A stretch of 64,000 bases of DNA from Cordia subcordata (Eukaryota > Streptophyta > Magnoliopsida > Boraginales > Cordiaceae): assembly GCA_028554755.1 (NCBI GenBank), contig JAPTOF010000010.1, forward strand, positions 9,398,001 through 9,462,000, given 5' to 3'. Each line of letters opens with the position of its first letter. Within the stretch, counting starts at the first letter, position 1. This document shows positions 42,668-54,243 of this stretch, one piece after another. The notes under the pieces are model-generated. The model saw nothing but the letters and a program-made list of their open reading frames with translations, had not been told where the DNA came from and did no database searches. The translations under genes and the position numbers were made by a program.

Positions 42668-44486
42668 CTATAAACAACTATCTGGCATGATCACCCCACT
42701 AGTGGTTCCTCCTATATATTTGCAAAATGATTGTGCCTTTTTGTTCAAATAAGTGAGCTTTATGTCGTGTAATTTGATGGCTCTGCATGGATTACTGGGG
42801 CTGCAGTCAAATCTCATCGCATTTGGTGTTGCAGATGTGCCTTGTATATTTTGATATGTGATCTGACTAATCTTTATACCAGAAGTCTGGAGAAGAGAAA
42901 AAACATTTACATAACATCAGTGACAAAGATAAACTTGAAACCAAATTTCGATCAATGATAACAAAGTTTTCGAGGAATTACGAGATATACAGTTCAAGTA
43001 GTTGAGATTATCTCCCAAGAAGTGATCAGGTTTTGAGTTCAAATCCCATTAGGGGAGGGTTGCACAAAAAAAAAAAAAAAAAAAAAAAAGAAGGGTTTTC
43101 GATGATAATAGGTTACCTGGCTAGGACAACCTTGATTGTGTGGGCAATAATTTTGATCGATGATAATAGGGTTCTGGACATTCTTCATCATGATATTTTT
43201 GTAGTTGATGTTACTCACGAACCCGGTACTCGGTCTTGCCCACGATTTTATACGCAATCCATTGTCTGATCCCGTAAAAACCGAGTTTATTAAGGTTACA
43301 TTTTGGACCCCATCTTCTTTGAAATCACGAGCCAGGCTTCCGATGCTGCAATCAACACAATTATGCAGTCAGATGACTAGCAAACGACAATATTCTTTTT
43401 GAAAGATCATTGCCACGTCCGTTTAAAAAAGAGATATTTGATTAATTTATAAGTGCGATGGTTTATTTTTACCTTACTCCATGTCCAGGGCCACATTTTA
43501 TTTTTTCCATCCACAAGTTTCTTGACCCTGGTCCAATTGATATGCAATCATCACCGGTCTTTATGCTGCTCCCGGTGATTGTAACACCCGTTGAGCCTTG
43601 TACGTGTATTCCATCAGTGTTTGGACTTTGGTCTGGAGCAATAATATTTACATTTCGGACCCTCACGTTTTTGCAGCTGTTAATCACAAAGTGCATTTGC
43701 TGGCTGTTGATCGATGTTAAGCCACTAATGATCGCATCGTTAACCCAATTGAATGTGATAGACTGCAATCATGCACATAATTAAGTTCGTGTTAAACATT
43801 AATTATACTTAAAGATCCAAATATTCCTCCAATATGGCATAGAAATTGGATATAAATTTTATAACAACAGCTTGATGACCCCCTAAAAGGGTAAAAAGTC
43901 AAACCCCCCTGCGGTGTAGAGAATTATAAGAGTTATAAAATGTAGAGGAGGATACGAAAGAATTATAATAATTAATACAAGAGTTCGACGCACTTTAGAT
44001 TGGGGGAAGGGTCCAAAACCGACACACGCAAAACAAGTTACATACCCTTGCGCCAACAGGACAGCTCTTTCCTGAGCTTCGGCATGCCCAGAAACCAGCT
44101 CCTTTGGCATCAAGCGTCCCACCAGTAACAGAAAGCCTATTCACTTGGATGAATAATATCCAATACCCAGTGTTGCCAATGGCACGATAATCATTTGGAG
44201 CAACAAGAGTACCATCAATGCGAACATTTATTTTGTTCTTGCAAGGCCCTCTGAACACTATCGCCTTCAACAAATATCTCCCTTTCGGCACATAGATTTT
44301 GGCCTGCTTAATTGAGCTACATGCTGCTACCCATGCCTTTAGAAATGGTCGAGTAGAGTCAGTCTTACCATCTGTTTTTGCACCAAATTTTAGCACATTA
44401 TATGATACTACTGCTGCATTTGATACAAAGAATAAGAATAGAGAAGAAAACAGCAGAGCCAAAGAAATTGAAAGCTTATAAGCCAT
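42668..44486 (-). CDS. Polygalacturonase (GH28), 392 aa, PG-B
   Basis: Inverted paralogue of PG-A with identical exon sizes (441, 290, 229, 219 bp): 44486-44046, 43762-43473, 43345-43117, 42886-42668. Predicted secreted pectinase; signal peptide about residues 1-25 (LSISLALLFSSLFLFFVSNA). GH28 signatures are intact: SPNTDGIHV, GDDC, GHG with V and S following across the exon 2/3 junction, and RIK. Differences from PG-A are scattered substitutions, such as CPHNQGCPSQ for CPDNKGCPGQ near the exon 3 end. No stops, no frameshifts. Intron 3 carries a SINE missing from PG-A, and the promoter carries an insert (about 44625-45199). Expression may therefore differ although the enzyme should be equivalent. 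Confidence 0.94.
42977..43094 (+). mobile_element. SINE in PG-B intron 3
   Basis: tRNA-related sequence with A-box-like TTCAAGTAGTTGAGA and B-box-like GAGTTCAAATCCC, ending in an A-run of 24 at 43066-43089. Flanks GTTTTCGAGGA (42966-42976) and GTTTTCGATGA (43095-43105) are a likely target duplication with one mismatch. It is antisense to PG-B and absent from PG-A. Confidence 0.7.
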
Positions 44487-44557
44487 CTGAAAAGGATACA
44501 GAATTAAAAGAGAAAAAGTTGGTTATATTCTGTTATGTGATAAGAGGCAGTTGGTCC

Positions 44558-44566
44558 TATATATAC
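44558..44566 (-). promoter_or_regulatory. PG-B TATA box
   Basis: Minus-strand TATATATAG about 75 bp before the ATG at 44486, in the context TGTATATATAGGACCAA shared with PG-A. Confidence 0.6.
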
Positions 44567-44624
44567 AGTGCATTGCAGTTTGAGATAACTGCCAATTAAT
44601 TGATTTTTTTATATATTAGAGTAA

Positions 44625-45199
44625 CCATTTCATCTAAAAGTTTAAGTTTATAGAAAGAATATTAGTTTATTTATTTATTGCATTTAACATGCTTCATTTG
44701 TGTAGCATGATTTGTTTAGAACTTGTAAGTGGCGGATGTTAGCTTATTTAGGACCTGTTTAGATTAGCTTTTTTTTTTTTCTTTTTCAAGAAATTTTTTT
44801 TTCTAAAAAAGTTACATTATTTTTGCAATAACTATTTGATTTGCTTTTCAAAAAAAAAAATGAAACTCTGAAAAAACTCAAATATAACTTTTTTTAGAAA
44901 TCATAATTTTTAGATTCTCAAAAGAAGTAGTTTTTCCAAAGTTGTTAAGAAAAATATTTCTAAAAAAAGCCAATTCAAAAGGGTCCTTATTTATTGTACT
45001 TAACGCACCTCCTTACGTTCAGCGTGATTTATTTAGAGTTTGGACGTGAACAATTTAATATTTTTAAATAGATGACGATGAGTTTTGAATTTGAGATCGC
45101 TTGGTTTCCAAGCTCTAATAAGTACAATCTCATTTAAAAGCTTAACTTGTAGAGGGGAGGTTAGTTATTTATTATACTTAGCATTATTCCCTCGTTATG
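44625..45199. mobile_element. Insertion in the PG-B promoter
   Basis: PG-A has contiguous GTCGCTTTCAT...GAATTAACC...ATTGATTGGCAGTTATC, whereas PG-B is interrupted here. The insert has two related halves (AACCATTTCATCTAAAAGTT and AATCTCATTTAAAAGCTTAA; each followed by a TTATTTATT...ACTTA phrase) around a nested MITE. This is typical of LTR/TRIM-like repeats. Class not certain. Confidence 0.6.
44751..44986. mobile_element. MITE with TIRs and 7-bp target duplication
   Basis: Termini GGACCTGTTTAGATTAGCTT and, reverse-complemented, GGACCCTTTTGAATTGGCTT; flanks TTATTTA at 44744-44750 and 44987-44993. The interior is A/T homopolymer-rich. It is 265 bp upstream of the PG-B start codon. Confidence 0.75.
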
Positions 45200-45703
45200 A
45201 AAGCGACATTTGATTATTTTATTCATCATTCTTCAACTTCATATTATGATATGTACGGTGAACATATATGATAAGCTGCTGGACAGACCATGTTAGCCAA
45301 CCATGTTATCTTTTAAAGCAATCATTCAAAGAATTTCAATGAATGATGAGACTACGTTTCATGATAGATCGATCGATAACGTGAGAAGAATTGGAGTTAA
45401 CTACCAATCATTTGTTAATAATAGTTAAACAACGTAGTCAACCTTAATTTATTGGTAGAACTTTGTTATGATGGCCTGAAGACAGAAGAGATAGGTTCTC
45501 AATTCATCTCCATTTTGTTATTTCACTACTCCATTGACCTGACCTATCATCGAAGCAATCATCAGCCTCCATTAATTTAGTAATCGACAATTATACAAAT
45601 TTTTTCTTTTAGATTTTTGATAGGGTCCAAAAGATGACTACATGTTAGTAACCATCCATGAGCTCGACTAACTTAATTTATCCTTGTTCAAGAGAGCTCC
45701 TAA

Positions 45704-46064
45704 GGACAAGTCCAACAGCTTCCCTAAACTCCATTTCTCTCCACATGTAAGAAAGCATTTAAGGAGAAGCTCCTCCAATACCTATAATTATCCTTATACG
45801 TGGAGAAGTTTAACTCATTTTCAAAATTGATGTTGAATTTCCTCACATGTAAGGATAACAAACTCATCCCCTAAAATAATATTAAAAAAATCTTAGAATA
45901 GAAATTGTTGGAGTAAAATTAAAATAGAAATTTCTGAAATAATAGTTTAATTAAATATAAGAAAGCTATTGTGGTAAAATTAAAATCAGAAATCCTTGCA
46001 TATAGGAAAATGCTATAAATTTTGTAGAGGTAATAAAAAAATAAGGAAGTTGTTGGAGTTAGTG
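45704..46064. mobile_element. PIF/Harbinger-type MITE
   Basis: Ends GGACAAGTCCAACAGCTTCC and, reverse-complemented, CACTAACTCCAACAACTTCC, flanked by TAA (45701-45703 and 46065-46067). Related to 27506-27888. A third, less clear relative lies at about 46170-46565 (ACTCCAACAAACCCC and GGAAGTTCTTGGAGAAG). Confidence 0.65.
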
Positions 46065-46065
46065 T

Positions 46066-46943
46066 AACACAACTGATGCATGGTCTTCCCAAAATGTCTT
46101 CTTGAAGCCACTCTAGAAGTCCAAAATTTGCCAAGTCATTAGTGCATGCATTTGCTTTACATAGACATGCTTGATTGATAGACAAACTCCAACAAACCCC
46201 TTATTCAATTCTCTACCCTAGATTTAGAAGCTTTGAATAGGGGAAAAAAGTTCCAGCGATCCCTTTCTCTCATATTGATCAGGATTTCTCTCATGTCACT
46301 ATAAAAGAAGTCATGATATGAGAAAATTTTAATTCTCAAATTATAGGGGTTGTATTCAATTCCCTTTTCTCCCCCTACATAGAGGCCTATTAATTGCACT
46401 TCCTTTCTAGTGCCCTAAATCTAACATCATAAAAGAAAATAAATAATTAATAATAATTATTTAATAATACAATACATATGATTAAACAAAAATGAAATGA
46501 AGTTAAAATTAAAAAAATGTCGGAAGAGATATAAAAATAAGGAAGTTCTTGGAGAAGAAAAGTTATATCATGCACATTAAGGACTATGCACCCATTAATA
46601 GACCATAAATTTATGAATAAATACGTCAATTAAATTATTCACAACTTTTTTACTATTTGTTTATAATTTATTAGTTTATCGTTGTTGCACACACATATAC
46701 ATAAGAACACAATCACGCACATAGACTTTATAGTATTAATATTGTGAACAAACATTATTAATATTCTAAACGAACAATATTAATATTATGAAAAAAATTG
46801 AGGGAGCATGGGGGAGTATGATGGTGACGAAGCATAGCATAAATTCCGTGTTGGAGAAAGATTGAAATAGAGTATTCTTAAATATAAAAAAATAAATTAA
46901 ACCCATTAAATAAATAAAAAAAAGGTAAAAAATGATAGAGTTC
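46066..46943. other. Intergenic, MITE-like remnant
   Basis: Contains the weak third PIF-like copy (about 46170-46565) and AT-rich sequence with ATATTAATATT repeats near 46740-46790. No gene. Confidence 0.4.
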
Positions 46944-46956
46944 TTCATGTTAAGTT

Positions 46957-47129
46957 TTTTTTTTTTTTGACGAGAGAAATTCAATTGGCAGAACCCGACC
47001 ATCGGTACACCCAGCGGAGCCCGACCACCAACTAGCAAATCTCGATTACATAGTACGTCCCCTATACTTTACATCAAATAAGTCGAAGGCACTTAGCCCA
47101 AGACAGTAGACATGATTTGAACCCCATTT
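46957..47129 (-). mobile_element. tRNA-derived SINE with 13-bp target duplication
   Basis: On the minus strand: B-box-like GGGGTTCAAATCATG, body with GATGTAAAGTATAGGGGACG, then the conserved plant SINE tail TTCTCTCGTC followed by an A-run. The exact flank TTCATGTTAAGTT (46944-46956 and 47130-47142) is a clear target duplication. The A-box portion seems 5'-truncated. Confidence 0.78.
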
Positions 47130-47464
47130 TTCATGTTAAGTTGGTGTTAACGTATGTTGTTTAGGAGTGTTGCCAAACATTAATCTTGTTCCTCTTGCAA
47201 GCTCATTTCTTTCTCCTCCTAGTTCAGCCATCATCTTTACACTTTAGTCACATGCAGCGGCCATCCGAGATTCCCTTTGTATACATTAATACTTGGTCGT
47301 TTTGTTGGTTTACGTTTCTCTGCTAACTAATATCCTATTTTATTTTACATTTCGACAATTTACTTTCAATTTTGTGATATGACTAGTGCTTCCATATTAG
47401 TGCTCTGCACCGGTTTTTTTTAATAGTATAGGTTAAGTTTATTTAGGTTTATTTATTTTTAGTC

Positions 47465-47544
47465 GGAGATGTTGAATGAATATCATTTTACACAATTTTT
47501 TGAGGGAGATGTTGAATGAATATCATTTTACACAATTTTTTGAG
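47465..47544. repeat. Perfect 40-bp tandem duplication
   Basis: GGAGATGTTGAATGAATATC plus the following 20 bases occurs twice head to tail with no mismatch, implying a recent event. Confidence 0.9.
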
Positions 47545-47589
47545 TAGTAGATTATGTTAAATTTACTTAAGTTCAATCTTTTTCAATAG

Positions 47590-47792
47590 TAGATGTGAAG
47601 TTTATTCGAGTTTAATATTTTAGAATTCACAATTGAGTATTATATTAAAAATCAGTTGAGTTTTTAAGAATTAAAACTAATAATATACGTCTATAATGGA
47701 GAAGAAATGAATCTTTTAGAATTTACAAATAAATATTATCTTAAATACTAATTGATTAGCAATTAAATTTCTATACTAAAACCAATAATACA

Positions 47793-47828
<36 letters not shown>

Positions 47829-47990
47829 TATATATAATAAAAATAAGAAATGAATCTTTGGAATTCACAAATGAGTTTTATTTTAAGTATTAATTGATTG
47901 ACTGTTTAATTTTTTAATTAAAACTAATAATTGTATCTATAAAGATAATATATACAAACATATACATACATTCCTCGCACAATCAAAATC
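47590..47990. repeat. ~120-bp diverged tandem repeats with CATA microsatellite
   Basis: Three related units contain AGAATTCACAA, TTATTTTAA-like, ATTAATTGATT and AAAACTAATAAT. A CATA tetranucleotide array then TA tract (about 47786-47837) lies between units two and three. Confidence 0.65.
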
Positions 47991-48883
47991 ACAAGTTCCA
48001 AATCTCCCGCATAAGGTCTTAGGCAATTCATCCTATTTGCTTCTTGGTTTAGCTAATACGAGCTCTTAATTTATGATTCTTTGGTCACACAAAGAGGGTA
48101 TTAGAATATATATGCTCTTCTCATGTCAAAAAATCACAAATTGCAAGTCCAACATCTAAGATTTTAGATTACTCGACCAATTGGTTTTCAATTTGAACTT
48201 TCACTGAAAGTTATTGCATTGAAATGAATGATATTAAAATATAATGTTACTATATTAAAATAAAGAGTTCAATATATTGAAAAAGGAGCTATAGAGGCTA
48301 TAGGGGCTGCTAATTAATGGATAATTTTTAGAGTTTCAAAGAGAGATTGCATGTCAAACTTCTTCGTGCTAGAATTATGGCAGTAATTAAGTGGCTACAT
48401 TCATGAACATAGAGGCAATGGTTTTACAAAATTTGTCAACGTAAAAATTCATGAACAAAAAGGAAGTGGTTTTTATAAATTTGTCAACGTAGGAATTGAC
48501 TTCCCAGCAATTGCTTGCATTTACACTCTTAGCTTTGAAATTGTCGCGTGCCACATGGAGAATTTGGTGGGGAGCACTATTCGGCGGCGTATGCGCCGTA
48601 CAGGCCGTGCGCGGAGGCTAAGAACCTGGCTTCCATGATATGTCATATGCTTAATTTAGCTCTACCATGTGTCCTCATATTGTTTTATTATTTTTTTTTT
48701 GCCTAAAAGCCTTTTCTCCAATCAACAAATATTTCATTAGTTAATGGATTTAATTTTTAAAATAAATTGAATACTATTTTGGTTAATAAAAAATATTTTC
48801 TAAACCAAAAATTTTCATTTAACGACCATGCAGTTATTTTGGTCAAGTTTCTAAAGGGTCCATGCATGCATTTTAACTATAGA
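47991..48883. other. Intergenic region
   Basis: AT-rich except for a GC-rich patch at about 48545-48640 (CGGCGGCGTATGCGCCGTAC). No gene recognised. Confidence 0.4.
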
Positions 48884-49918
48884 GAAATTCTATATGTCAC
48901 CCCTTTATTCATCGCCTTTTGCTCACCCCTTATGTGGCATTCGAGTGGTATGTCTACGAGATATATTTTTATTTTACTTTTTTATTCCTTTTATTTTTCT
49001 CTACCCTTCTAATTTTTTTTTAATTTATTCTTTTTCTACCCAAATTAACTTTTCAATCAATTCTCCTTTTTCCTCAAAATTCTTTCCTTGTAAGTTCAAT
49101 CTCTCCCCTCCTCTTCCTTTTTCCTGTCGAGTTTATTAAAAACGATCAACCTTCCGGCATTGTTAGTGTCATTAGTAACTATGAACGAGCAAGTATAGCT
49201 AGTAATGCAAAAAATGTTGGGCAAAAGATAGTAACCTGCTGGCATTGCTCTTTCTCTGTTAATGAAACTTCTGCTTTTTTCCCAAGAAAAGAAAAAAAAA
49301 AAAACCCTACTCGCCATCACTCCGTATTATGTTTCAGATTTTATTAGAAGGTGGATAGAATCTTAGCAAGCAGTGAAACAAATTCTGCAGTGGGTAAGAT
49401 GGTGCATTAAATTTGTCTAAAGAAATGCCATTGAAGCAGCTGATTGCATTGATACCTCTTCAAAAATTACGCTAAAGCCAAAAGATTTTAACACCGGTTC
49501 AAAGATTAGGCTAAAGCCAAAAGATATTGATATATATATATATATATATATAGATATATATATATATATATAACTGTATTAATTCAATCTATACCGTGTT
49601 TCTCCATGTTGCTAATAGGCAAAAGCATAAACATTTTTTTCTTTTGGTTCAAAATATATCGTTCATTCATCAGACTATTATGGGTTAAACAGAGGGGGAA
49701 AATTTTGACCAAAAAAAAAAAAAAGGAAAGAGTTAATTAAAAAGTTAATTTGGATAGACAAAAATAAATTAGAAAAAAATATATTAGGAAGTGAGAGAAA
49801 AATAAAAAGAATAAGAAAGTAAATAAAAAGATCTATTTAGTTAGCATGCCAACTAAGACACCACGTAAGGGGTAGGAAAAAGGTGGCGAGAAAAAAAGGT
49901 GATATGTAGCATTGCTCG
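48884..49918. mobile_element. MULE-like TIR element, possible gene-fragment carrier
   Basis: The left end GAGAAATTCTATATGTCACC and right end, reverse-complemented, CGAGCAATGCTACATATCACC-like share TIR sequence continuing through CACCCCTTATGTGGC/CCCCTTACGTGG. Length about 1 kb. The interior (49140-49500) is less repetitive than usual MITE DNA and could be a captured fragment. The target duplication is not convincing. Confidence 0.5.
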
Positions 49919-51439
49919 GAAGTATATGTCACATGTCATCTTCTCATACAAATTTTTTCCCCTAAAAACAATTACTTATCAAAGTAGTTTTCTAATCTAA
50001 TGAATTAATTTTTCTAATTATATCTTATATAATAGAATATATAATTCAAATTATTATGTGAACTTTGTCTACAAATTATCACTTAGTAATAAACTTCTTA
50101 TTTTGAGTAAGATTGATTATATAGTCACGAAATTAATTATATTTTCAAATAAATTTTTTGCACATATATAGTTAAGTATAAAATAATCAATATTGAGATC
50201 CATTTATGGAGTTTAATTTTAATGTAATGCTAACATTTCATCCATGAATTTTTTTAATAAAATTTTTTGTAAATAATCTTAATCTTGAGAATGAGTTGAA
50301 TTCAAATAAGTATCTTATAATCTCAAATGTTTCAATTATATTCTATCAATTCCTTCCTGCCCCCCTCCCCACAAAGAAAAAAAAAGTTAGTTAAAATCCA
50401 TTAAATATATTATTTCTTTTCTATTGTTCTTTTTTCAATCAGATCATTTTCTAATTTTATTTTCTCAATTTAAATGTTTCACTCAATTATTACAAATTTT
50501 TTATAAAAATATGATTAGTATAGAACATTTATAAAAAATTTATATTTTATGAAATAAATTTATACTTTAACCTTACATAAATTTTTTTGGGGCGTGTGTG
50601 TATATATATATAATTCATGTTAATTACACATTCAATAGAAATTATTAAGGAAATCTTTATATTTTTTGCAATGAACACAGTGGAAGCATGATTTCTTTTT
50701 CACAGTAACTAAGCTTATACCAATATAATATTCTAAAAAATCTCTTCGAATAGGACATTATCACATACTAAAATATTTAGACCCTTTTTACTTCCGCCCT
50801 ACTTAATGCAACATAAAATTGTTAATGCGTTTAAAGTGGCCTTGGCAAATAGAAACCAACACGAGAAAGTAATCGACAAACAATTCACACATAACTTGGG
50901 TTTCATATTTCCCTTAACTAAAAAGCTACTCTATCTTAACTGTTACCATTAAAGATAAAAATAAAAAAAAAAATTGACGTGCATGGAACAACATGTATGG
51001 CAAGACATTTTTTATGAGACTAATTTTCCTGATGTTCAACAAGTTTCAAAATTAAATTCTATTTTACCTTTCGGCCTTTTCCCAGCACGGTATAGAGAAG
51101 TACATATAAACCATTTTCCAACTCTAAAACCGTGCAACATAAAGTTGAGCATGATATTACTCAACCACAGGTGCCGCAATCAAGTCTCGGCCCAAGCTCC
51201 AAATGGTGCTTCTCTGTTATGGACTCATTCAATGACCACTTGTTTGATGCATAGTATTTTCAAGCCCAAAGGTTTGCTTAGTACTCGATATCTTACAAAA
51301 TTATGGTTTAATGGTTTCTACGGCTAATTTACTTGCTGAGACATAATTTTACTCAAGAGTTTAACTCTTTAATTGATAATTGCACTTGGTCTCTTGTACT
51401 ACTACTTATTGGTGCAAATATTATAAGATGTCGCTAGGT
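49919..51439. other. Intergenic, one unrecognised 117-codon frame
   Basis: AT-rich sequence without recognisable elements. A frame at 50974-51327 (+) encodes 117 residues with no motif I recognise. It lies just 5' of a copia RT fossil and is more likely part of that fossil or chance than a gene. A TA microsatellite lies near 50590-50610. Confidence 0.4.
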
Positions 51440-52330
51440 ATTCAAAGTAAAACCAAAATTTAATGGAACTTTATAAAGGTATGAAGCTCGTTTGGTGGCT
51501 AAGGGTTTTATGCAGCAGCCTGTGTGAGATTATGGTGATACATTCAGTCTAGTCGTCTGCTTAATTAGGTACTATTAGACGGAATTTATCATTAGCCACA
51601 TCCCAAAATTGGCCGTTATGTCAATTAGATGTAAAGAATGCTTTTTTTTGGCACAGAGATTTAATAGAGGATATTTAAATGGTTCAACCACAAGATTTTG
51701 TGGATTTTGAACATCCTAATTTTGTGAGTAAGCTTCGAAAGCCTTTATATGGTTTAAAACAAACCCCCATGCACAGTATGAGCGATTTACCTCCTTCCTT
51801 ATTTCATGTGGTTTTGATCATTCTAGCATGATTCATCCTTATTTATCCATCGACAACATAATAATATCTTGGTTCTTTTTTATTTATATCAATGATATAT
51901 TTCTCACTCGAAATTCTTCGTCAGAAGTTGCGCAATTTATAAAGGCTCTTTCAAAGTCTTTCGCTATGAAAGATCTGGGCGAACTTCGTTACTTTTTGGG
52001 CGTGAAAGTGCATTATTCTATTGATAAACTCTATCTCAAGTAAACAAAATACGCACTTCAAATTCTAAACCAATTTGAAATGGATGGCGCAAAACCACTC
52101 GCTACTTCCCGTACAGGGACATGAATAAGTACTGCAGATGGCAGCTTACTTTCTAATCCAAGTGAACATCGATAATTGGTTAGAGCATTACAATATCTTA
52201 CATTAACGAGGCTAGATATTTCTTATGTTGTAAATTTAGTGTGTGTACTTATGCATGCACCACAACAACCTCATCTTATACGTTGTATTTGATATCACTT
52301 GTTGTATACTATTAGGATAGTCTCTATGCA
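51440..52330 (+). pseudogene. Ty1-copia reverse-transcriptase fragment
   Basis: Conceptual copia RT with ARLVAKGFMQQP, WPLCQLDVKNAFLHGDL-like, KLRKPLYGLKQTP, DLGELRYFLGVKV, KYALQILNQFEM and RALQYLTLTRLDISY. The YVDD active-site box reads YIND, losing an Asp. Several stops and frameshifts. Protease, integrase upstream and RNase H downstream are not recognised. No LTR pair found. Confidence 0.8.
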
Positions 52331-53069
52331 CGCTTATACGTTGTAAACTACTCTTCGTACGCTATTACATAACGATATGCAACACAAGAATTACTTCACG
52401 GCCAAATAAATCCTTACAGATACATCACCATGTTTTTACCTATCAGCCACAGCTTTACAATTTTGCGAGGAAGAGGACTAATGTGTTTGTTTCAAAACAA
52501 GATAACCTAATCTGATACCATGTGAAAAGAAGATAATTTGGTTAAAAAGCCTTGCTTTCGTTCATGCTTAGCGTCAGTCTTATATAGTTTACAAGTGACA
52601 AAAATGATAACTCCCAACCCTAAAACATATGCTATATATACTTAGTACATAATACATATCTAATATAACTAAAATACAAGAAGTTTAGTATCTGTCAAAT
52701 TTTATCCAATATTACTTGTGAGTCTATAATATTTTCAAAGTAAAAAAAGCATCTGTGCATGGGCAGTAGTTTTATAGAAACTACCACCTATATGCATTTT
52801 CAAAAATTTTAAAAATTATGTATTAAAATTAATAAAAACACAAAAATAGGCGGTGGTTTAAAAAATATGCCACCCACCCAACTAATTGGTGGCCGTTACT
52901 TTAGAAAATTGCCACCTATTAATGTTTTTTGTAACGGTTTTGGGAGCCGTCACTTGTAAAAATGCTGCCTATTTCATATTTTTTAGCAATAATATAATAA
53001 ATTCTAGACATCTATGAAAGCTTAAGCAAAGAAAATGATACCAACATCTATGAGCACCCACATGTAGAA
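52331..53069. other. Intergenic, repeat fossils
   Basis: CTGATACCATGTG near 52514 reads on the minus strand as TGGTATCAG, resembling a copia primer-binding site. At 52760-52970, phrases GGTGGCCG, TGCCACC and AGCCGTCACTT hint at CACTA subterminal repeats. Neither is conclusive. Confidence 0.35.
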
Positions 53070-54243
53070 TACCATTTTCCCTCATGAGTTATAGCATAAA
53101 TCCCCAACTCCTCTATGAAGTCTTATTTTTACTCATTTTTCTCTATGGTATTAAGTTATACCAAACAATGCCTTATCTTAATTATTTTTTTTTTTTAGTT
53201 TTTGTTTTATGTTTTTAAATTATTAGTTCATTATAAAAAGTTATACTTTGAGTTAAAAATTTAATTTGATATATAAATATACACACACACACATAGAGAG
53301 ACATATGTAAAAGAAGATTTTATTTAATTTTATTTAATTTTGTACAATAAATTACTTTTTATTTTTAATTTTTATTTTAAATAGTTAGTTGATAGAAAAT
53401 ACATTGCACTAGCTAGGATTGAAAAAAAATGTTTCAATTTGAGACATTGGCGGATATATTCACAAAAATGGGGGTTAACTGACCCCTCTTTTCCTTAAAA
53501 AAGTATTATACGTAATAGATTATTCTTTTAATTGACCCTGTTTAGATATTTTTGTTGAACCATCTTAATTAGAAAAATAAAGATTGTTAAAGAAAAACTC
53601 AACCGTGTTTAAAGTAATAAACCTACTTTTAAAAATAAATTTGGCCTTTGATAAAAAATAGTTAACGCTCAAAATCAATTAAACTATTTCATTTAAGGAA
53701 AAAAGAAAAAGAAAGAAGTATTTCTGTTAAAAAATACTCACACGGTCATGTATTACTCTTCAACTTTTACACATAATTGACATCAAAACTTTTCTTCACA
53801 TTTTCTTTTTCCAAAATTAATTTATTAATTTGATATTGATCCCGACAAACAAAATTTCCAGCTCCCCCATTGATTTGAGATGTATATATATTAAAAAAAT
53901 TATTTAAAAGTGGATTTAATTTTTCTCTATTGTGTATGGGGAAATTTTTGTAAAATAAGTAGCTTTTTATTTTTTTTTCTTTTTTTAATTTTTTTGTGAT
54001 TTTTTATTTTATTATTGACTCATTTATTGATGATTTTATTAATTTTTTTGTCTATCACTTTTCTTTTTTCTTTTTCTTTTCTTTTCTTTTTTGGATTATA
54101 GAAAAAAAAAAGATGAAGATCCTTTTAATTAATACAAGGCTTTGTTTGACAAAATTAAAGTCATGAAAAAATATGGATAAAAATAAAATTTCATAGGGGA
54201 GTTTGAGATTTATGCTACAACTCATAGGAGAAAATGGCTTTCT
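53070..54243. mobile_element. TIR element, ~1.2 kb, relative of the intron-1 MITE
   Basis: The left end CCATTTTCCCTCATGAGTTA continues TAGCATAAATC; the right end reverse-complemented CCATTTTCTCCTATGAGTTG continues TAGCATAAATC and ACTCCCCTATGA. TIRs are about 55 bp. It shares its terminal motif with 14656-15307. AT-rich, no gene. A target duplication is not clear. Confidence 0.65.

Larger units (their letters stand above)
42668..45560 (-). repeat. Inverted duplication, PG-B arm
   Basis: Reverse-complement counterpart of 37170-39320, lengthened by the promoter insertion (about 44625-45199) and the intron SINE. Confidence 0.8.

Noticed and set aside
47786..47837. CATA array considered as a CRISPR-like repeat.
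   Set aside because: A 4-bp microsatellite without spacers in a plant nuclear sequence.
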